This document shows, piece by piece, positions 5,858 through 9,372 of a DNA stretch of 9,372 bases. The notes beneath the pieces were generated by a model, which was given only the letters and a program-made list of their open reading frames with translations, was not told the origin of the DNA and made no database searches. The stretch's first letter is position 1. Each line of letters opens with the position of its first letter. The position numbers and the translations under genes are program-made. This DNA is from Symbiobacteriaceae bacterium (lineage in GTDB: Bacteria; Bacillota_E; Symbiobacteriia; Symbiobacteriales; Symbiobacteriaceae): contig DAHVXO010000121.1 in the NCBI GenBank assembly GCA_027356675.1, forward strand, positions 1 through 9,372, in the 5' to 3' direction.

Positions 5858-7555
5858 GTGCCCGTATGGTCACACGAACAGAAGTACATCTACTTCCGTC
5901 TGCGCCGCTTCGTGACCGAATCTCGTTGGGAGATGAAACGTCTGCCCATAGCTGGGACTCGGGATTTGATTCAGGAAGTCCTGCGTTCGATGGAGCCCGT
6001 AAGCAAGGACAACACTGCCCTACTGCTCGGGGAATTGCGACAGCGATTGCAAACCAACCCCATATTCGCGTTGCCCTCTCTGCAAAGGGATCGCGAAGTG
6101 CTGTTGTCGATCCTTGGCAAAGAAAACGCGGAGAAGCAACCGGAAACCAAAGTACTTATCTCCTGTTTCTTCAAACAACTCAACGGGACTGACTTGGTCG
6201 GCCTGCACGTCGACGCTCTGCGGGCTCTTTTGGCCCAGAAACCCTTCCCGTACGACGACGTGGACACGGTGCTCGCCAGTCTATGCCTGGAACTCATTCA
6301 CAGCGGTTACTCGCTGGCGTTCTTCAAGCGGTCCCTGGGAGCTGCACCAGACTGGACCCAAACGCTTCCCGATTACCTCCTGCAAATCGCCTCTCAGCTA
6401 AAGCAGTATCACCATCGCCAGTTCTCCATCTTCTTCAAAATGACCCTCCCAAGTGAATTTGTGGACCTCTCGGCCATTCAGGATGTCGAGCCGCTGACGG
6501 AGGTCCCAGTGGACCTTCTAGGGTGCCAAAACCTCGAAGAACTGAGGTCGTTCCTCGGCACCGGCGCATCCACCGTTCGCGTCCGGCGTCAGGCCGCCGA
6601 CGTGCTTCGCGCGGCAGAGGAGGCACGTACCGAACTCGGCCGTCTCACCGATGTCTTTCGCCTAAATCGTACGACGTACGACCCATCGATCAGCGATCAG
6701 GTGCTCGTTTTCGATCCGCTGACCTGCACTTGCCAGACGGAATCGGTGTCCGACCTTCCCTACCACCCGATTCGGGTCTTGGTGACCGACTTTTTTCCAC
6801 TATCGACCAGCCCCGACTTGGACCCGTCGTCACGTGATGGCGTGTTCCGATCTCTTTACTGGCTCCGCGCGGCGGAAAGCGCTTCATCGCCCGAGAGTAA
6901 GCTGGTCGCGATGTGGATAGCGACCGAATTCCTCTTTCCCCAGCGCAAATCGAGCCTGGATCCCGTCTTAGAGTTCGTCCCCAGCTTCCTGCAGCTGTAT
7001 TACGTGCCAATGACCATGGGTTATCTCTCCCAGTCCTTGGATTTCTTGGCCAAGAAAAACCGCTCCAACGAACTAGTGTTGAAGCCACCCCGGACCGTCG
7101 GCACTGGCTATAACCACGACCTGGCTCATCATTTATTGACGCAAACACGACCCATTCTGGCGGCCATCGAGAAGGACGACATCCTCGTGCGGGACGTGAC
7201 CACGTTCTGCGTGATGATGAACACCCGTGGGGCTCTTTACCAGATGCTTCAGGACTACGAACAACAGGTAACCAATGACATCCGCAGGATTTATCGGTAT
7301 CGGAACCTGCTTGTGCACGAAGCGGCCCTATCCAGTCAAACGGTGTTTCGCTGTATCGACCGCCTGAACATCTTCACCAGTACAGTCCTTAACGGAATAT
7401 TGTATGACCTCCGACGATCCCCCAGACTGACCCTCCAGGAGGTTCTCACTAGCCGCAAAGAGGCCTGCTCGCAGTATAAGCAGAAGCTGGAGAAGCGGGC
7501 AGCAAAGGACATCATGGCCGAAGCCGTGCAGCCTCCGCTACTCTTCTCTCCGTGA
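5858..7555 (+). CDS. Unknown protein with probable C-terminal HEPN ribonuclease-like domain
   Basis: A 565-residue soluble protein with no signal peptide or membrane segment. I do not recognise the N-terminal ~320 residues, which look mainly helical. The C-terminal part resembles Apea-like HEPN domains. A helix at about 331-360 (SLYWLRAAESASSPESKLVA, then MWIATEFLF) fits the first part, and RIYRYRNLLVHEAA holds the RNLLVH motif (482-487), an Rx4-6H pattern with Asn after Arg as in active HEPN RNases. Many HEPN proteins cut RNA in phage defence, toxin-antitoxin or stress systems; that role here is inference. GTG 5858 is preceded by AGGGGA (5847-5852) and its own promoter. G+C is visibly lower than in panC or comEC, suggesting acquisition by transfer. 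A structured small RNA candidate is divergent from it. Confidence 0.7.
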   Translation: MPVWSHEQKYIYFRLRRFVTESRWEMKRLPIAGTRDLIQEVLRSMEPVSKDNTALLLGELRQRLQTNPIFALPSLQRDREVLLSILGKENAEKQPETKVLISCFFKQLNGTDLVGLHVDALRALLAQKPFPYDDVDTVLASLCLELIHSGYSLAFFKRSLGAAPDWTQTLPDYLLQIASQLKQYHHRQFSIFFKMTLPSEFVDLSAIQDVEPLTEVPVDLLGCQNLEELRSFLGTGASTVRVRRQAADVLRAAEEARTELGRLTDVFRLNRTTYDPSISDQVLVFDPLTCTCQTESVSDLPYHPIRVLVTDFFPLSTSPDLDPSSRDGVFRSLYWLRAAESASSPESKLVAMWIATEFLFPQRKSSLDPVLEFVPSFLQLYYVPMTMGYLSQSLDFLAKKNRSNELVLKPPRTVGTGYNHDLAHHLLTQTRPILAAIEKDDILVRDVTTFCVMMNTRGALYQMLQDYEQQVTNDIRRIYRYRNLLVHEAALSSQTVFRCIDRLNIFTSTVLNGILYDLRRSPRLTLQEVLTSRKEACSQYKQKLEKRAAKDIMAEAVQPPLLFSP

Positions 7556-7652
7556 TCCTGGCATCCTAATTGCGGGTCGAATCACTTGGTCCATTACCGT
7601 CAGGCGGCAACGAGTGCTTGGTGCGGATTGTCAGTGACGCAATCATATGCAC

Positions 7653-9372
7653 TCACCACGCGAAAAGCCATCTGCGCCCGGAGAGACCAATCGGCCGGAA
7701 GTCGCCGTCCTGAGGTTCACCTCTGGCGCCGGAAACCACGAATGACTGCCCATCCGTCTTGGCGATGACCGTCCCGTGCCGGTCCGTCCGGTAGACGCGC
7801 GCCCCCGCTTCGGCGAGCCGGCGGAGCGTAGCCGCGTGCGGATGTCCAAATGGATTGCCGTTCCCAACCGAGATGACTGCCCAACGTGGCTGGACCGCCT
7901 TCAAAAACGAGTGTGTCGTACTGGAACCTGACCCATGGTGCGACACCTTCAGGAGGTCAGCTCGCAGCGGTACCCCTTGGGCGACGAGCTGCTCCTCCAC
8001 CACCGCCTCAAGGTCGCACGTGAAGATGGCGGCGACCTGGCGATACACGAGCCGAAAGGCCAGGCAGTTGCTATTATCGTCCGAGCGCGTGCCCACGATC
8101 AGCTCCGCCTGTGGGTTGAGGACTGCCATCGATACCTCCTTCCCAAGGCGGATGGTCTCCCCGGCCACGGGCTGACGGATCGGCAGTCCCTTGCGTGCGG
8201 CGACCGCCAATGCCTCAAGGTATCGAGTCTCAGTCGGGTTGCGGTCACTCTTGAGCACCACACCGACCGGGATGCCTCCCAAGACGGATGCCCCACCACC
8301 GGCGTGATCCTGGTCCGGGTGGGTGAGTATGAGGTAGTCAAGCTGCTTGATGCCTTGAGACGCCAGGTAGGGAAGAATGACCTCCGCACCTGCGTCGTAG
8401 CCTTTGCGTCCGCTTTTCGCATCCGGTGGAACGTAAGCGCCGGCGTCCACGAGCACGGACACCCCGCCCGGAGCTTGGATCAGGACAGCGTCCCCCTGCC
8501 CGATATCGATGAAATGGACCTGGAGGAGATCCGGTGGATCCGCCAGTGCCCAGCGCCATGTCAGCGTTGTCGATACGGTGAGGGCCATCACGGATACCAG
8601 CCCGAGCTTGGCACGATGTGCACGCTTACGCCACCAACCAATCGCACCAGGCATCGACCCGGCCAGCCAGCGTCGGCAGGACGGCACCGAAACGACCGCA
8701 ATGACCAGATACCATGCCAGTACCCCAGCGATGGGCAACCTGCCAACCTCGAGGTAAGCGCCGGGAACCGCCGCCATGAGTTTAACGAGGGTGACGAGCA
8801 GCCAAAGGCCCAGTCTGACGGGCCAGGTCAGGATCTGGGCTACTGGGAGCAGTGCAAGACCCACAAGCGCGGATATCATGCCCACCTGCACCACCCATTC
8901 CAGAAATGCGAGGACCAGCAGGTTGGCGAGCGGTGCAATCGTTGAGAAAAAACCAAAGATGTGGAGGCTTATGGGCTCCACCAGCAACTGGGCAGCGATT
9001 GTGACGGACAGCCCGGCGGCCAGCCACGGACCGACCCTGCTCCCGAACCACCTGGATGTGCGCAGGGTGAGCCACGCCTCGATGCGCCTCGCGAACAGGA
9101 GAATCCCCAGCGTAGCGCTGACGGAGAGTTGAAATCCCAGATCGAACAGCAGCGCGGGCTGAGCGAGCAGGAGAACGAACGCGGCGACGCCCAGGGTGTT
9201 CAAAGCATTCCGTTCACGCCGCAGGACATCGCCCAGCAGGACGAGCATGGCCATCAGGCCTGCACGGAGGACTGAAGGACCGGCGCCGGTCAGAAAGACG
9301 AAGAAGACCACCAGCGGTATGGCCACGGCTGATGCCCACCGTTGTGGAACGCCGGTCCTGCGCAAGATGCCA
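7653..9372 (-). CDS. comEC: ComEC DNA-uptake channel protein, 5' end outside window
   Basis: ComEC forms the inner-membrane channel that admits single-stranded DNA during natural transformation. The frame is open to the right edge, so the N-terminus is missing. About the first 275 visible residues are polytopic and match the Competence domain, with FLTGAGPSVLRAGLMAM and DLGFQLSVSATLGI. The C-terminal part is the metallo-beta-lactamase domain: LLQVHFIDIGQGDAVLI, THPDQDHAGG (metal-binding HxxxDH-type motif), an NSNCLAFRL strand, TCDLE, SHHGS and GNPFGHPH. All these are usual for the ComEC/Rec2 family and the residues look intact. The C-terminus ends in a short tail GRRWLFAW before TGA (7655-7653). 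It is convergent with the HEPN gene 97 bases away. holA, its usual neighbour in many Bacillota, lies about 4.9 kb away on the same strand. Confidence 0.93.
   Translation of the reverse strand, partial: GILRRTGVPQRWASAVAIPLVVFFVFLTGAGPSVLRAGLMAMLVLLGDVLRRERNALNTLGVAAFVLLLAQPALLFDLGFQLSVSATLGILLFARRIEAWLTLRTSRWFGSRVGPWLAAGLSVTIAAQLLVEPISLHIFGFFSTIAPLANLLVLAFLEWVVQVGMISALVGLALLPVAQILTWPVRLGLWLLVTLVKLMAAVPGAYLEVGRLPIAGVLAWYLVIAVVSVPSCRRWLAGSMPGAIGWWRKRAHRAKLGLVSVMALTVSTTLTWRWALADPPDLLQVHFIDIGQGDAVLIQAPGGVSVLVDAGAYVPPDAKSGRKGYDAGAEVILPYLASQGIKQLDYLILTHPDQDHAGGGASVLGGIPVGVVLKSDRNPTETRYLEALAVAARKGLPIRQPVAGETIRLGKEVSMAVLNPQAELIVGTRSDDNSNCLAFRLVYRQVAAIFTCDLEAVVEEQLVAQGVPLRADLLKVSHHGSGSSTTHSFLKAVQPRWAVISVGNGNPFGHPHAATLRRLAEAGARVYRTDRHGTVIAKTDGQSFVVSGARGEPQDGDFRPIGLSGRRWLFAW

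Noticed and set aside
7556..7652. Terminator between the convergent HEPN gene and comEC
   Set aside because: A weak hairpin (GTGC 7621-7624/GCAC 7649-7652 with GATTG 7626-7630/CAATC 7640-7644) is present but no T tract follows on either strand.

Overview
The window looks like chromosomal DNA of a high-G+C, Gram-positive-type bacterium, most likely a Symbiobacterium- or Thermaerobacter-like member of the Bacillota. This is an inference from four things: strong GGAGG-type ribosome binding sites, frequent GTG and TTG start codons, a spore-former-style GH18 hydrolase, and the comEC, holA and rpsT gene set typical of Bacillota. No taxonomic search was possible.

Layout. (1) 1-787, minus: 5' part of a membrane-anchored glycoside hydrolase family 18 protein, cut by the window edge, with a two-tier inverted repeat abutting its ribosome binding site. 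(2) 919-1248, minus: small four-helix membrane protein of the 'phage holin family' (YvlD-like), followed by a clear intrinsic terminator. (3) 1377-1622, plus: rpsT (ribosomal protein S20), with a near-consensus promoter, a TTG start and a 14-bp terminator hairpin. (4) 1696-2733, minus: holA (DNA polymerase III delta), convergent with rpsT. (5) 2864-5480, plus: a two-gene unit of a membrane protein with a degenerate alkaline-phosphatase-superfamily domain overlapping panC (pantothenate synthetase). A 20-bp tandem duplication at the junction has shifted the frame of the upstream gene's tail. (6) 5481-5857: a 377-bp intergenic region that is unusually full of signals. It has a panC-proximal hairpin with a T tract, a candidate ~78-nt structured small RNA on the minus strand with its own near-consensus promoter and terminator, and a divergent promoter for the next gene. 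(7) 5858-7555, plus: a 565-residue protein of unknown function, lower in G+C than its neighbours, with a probable C-terminal HEPN ribonuclease-type domain (RNLLVH motif). (8) 7653-9372, minus: the 3' three-quarters or so of comEC (DNA-uptake channel), whose 5' end lies beyond the window.

In many Bacillota comEC, holA and rpsT are close neighbours. Here a block of about 4.9 kb on the opposite strand (phosphatase-like gene, panC, HEPN gene) separates comEC from holA. The best candidate for something new is the pairing of the orphan HEPN protein with the divergently transcribed structured RNA at 5653-5730. This arrangement recalls HEPN effectors paired with small RNAs, but the link is a hypothesis. 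The second notable item is the phosphatase-like membrane protein, which has lost most recognisable catalytic residues.
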